Of a DNA stretch of 6,815 bases, positions 6,736 through 6,815 are shown one piece after another. This DNA comes from Phytoactinopolyspora endophytica. GTDB taxonomy: Bacteria; Actinomycetota; Actinomycetes; Jiangellales; Jiangellaceae. The stretch lies in the NCBI RefSeq assembly GCF_004138495.1, contig NZ_ML142860.1, positions 147,936-154,750 of the forward strand. The letters are read 5' to 3'. The first letter of the stretch is position 1, and every line of letters begins with the position of its first letter. The translations under genes were made by a program, and so were the position numbers. Under the pieces are notes generated by a model. The model made no database searches and had not been told where the DNA came from. It saw nothing but the letters and a program-made list of their open reading frames with translations.

Positions 6736-6815
6736 CTATCTGGTGCGGGTGGTCGCGAGGGCGATCAAGGCGGTCAGGGCGGCCCGGCCGTCGTCGGTCG
6801 TCTTCATGTCGGCGA
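6736..6815 (-). CDS. C-terminal end of an unrecognised protein (5' part beyond window)
   Basis: The last 25 codons and a TAG stop of a leftward frame (ending ATTRTR) that is open to the right edge. The visible residues are Ala/Thr-rich, with DDGRAALTALIALA probably helical. Support comes from G/C-rich third positions and the hairpin directly after the stop. It is too short to assign a family, and the open frame could be chance. Confidence 0.4.
   Translation of the reverse strand, partial: ADMKTTDDGRAALTALIALATTRTR

Overview
This window is high-GC DNA of a kind typical of Actinomycetota: GC-rich third codon positions, several GTG starts, TANNNT-type -10 boxes, an actinobacterial DUF3099 protein, and a fabG-fabI pair of the mabA-inhA type. 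The enoyl reductase resembles the streptomycete form more than mycobacterial InhA. I cannot place it to genus. No rRNA, tRNA, CRISPR array or complete insertion sequence was seen. Nearly all of it is conserved core genome.

Left third (1-3347, minus strand). In transcription order this holds a SURF1-family protein, a small membrane protein with a C-terminal OB-like domain (YqiJ type), and a flotillin/SPFH scaffold (YqiK type) whose C-terminus lies beyond the left edge. The YqiJ-YqiK pairing is a known membrane-microdomain arrangement. A good promoter-like sequence sits before the YqiJ-like gene, so the pair is probably transcribed apart from SURF1.

Middle (3348-4855). moaA (molybdenum cofactor biosynthesis) reads rightward, divergent from SURF1 across only 30 bp. 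The -10-like hexamers of the two directions overlap there, and moaA may be leaderless. moaA converges on a leftward DUF3099 membrane protein, with a possible bidirectional terminator between them.

Right third (4856-6815). A divergent intergenic region with a small dyad precedes fabG and fabI. These are three bases apart and encode the two reductive steps of type II fatty acid elongation: 3-ketoacyl-ACP reductase and enoyl-ACP reductase. The 243-bp region after fabI holds the least ordinary structure here: a perfect 21-bp inverted repeat enclosing a second perfect 10-bp inverted repeat (111 bp in all). A palindromic terminator-like hairpin follows, then the last 25 codons of an unrecognised leftward gene cut by the window edge.

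I found no convincing new multi-gene system. The items most worth a second look are the nested inverted repeat after fabI, the compact moaA/SURF1 divergent promoter, the YqiJ-flotillin module, and a few protein-level oddities (a glycine in a conserved MoaA strand, a repeat-bearing SURF1 tail, and a short substrate loop in FabI).
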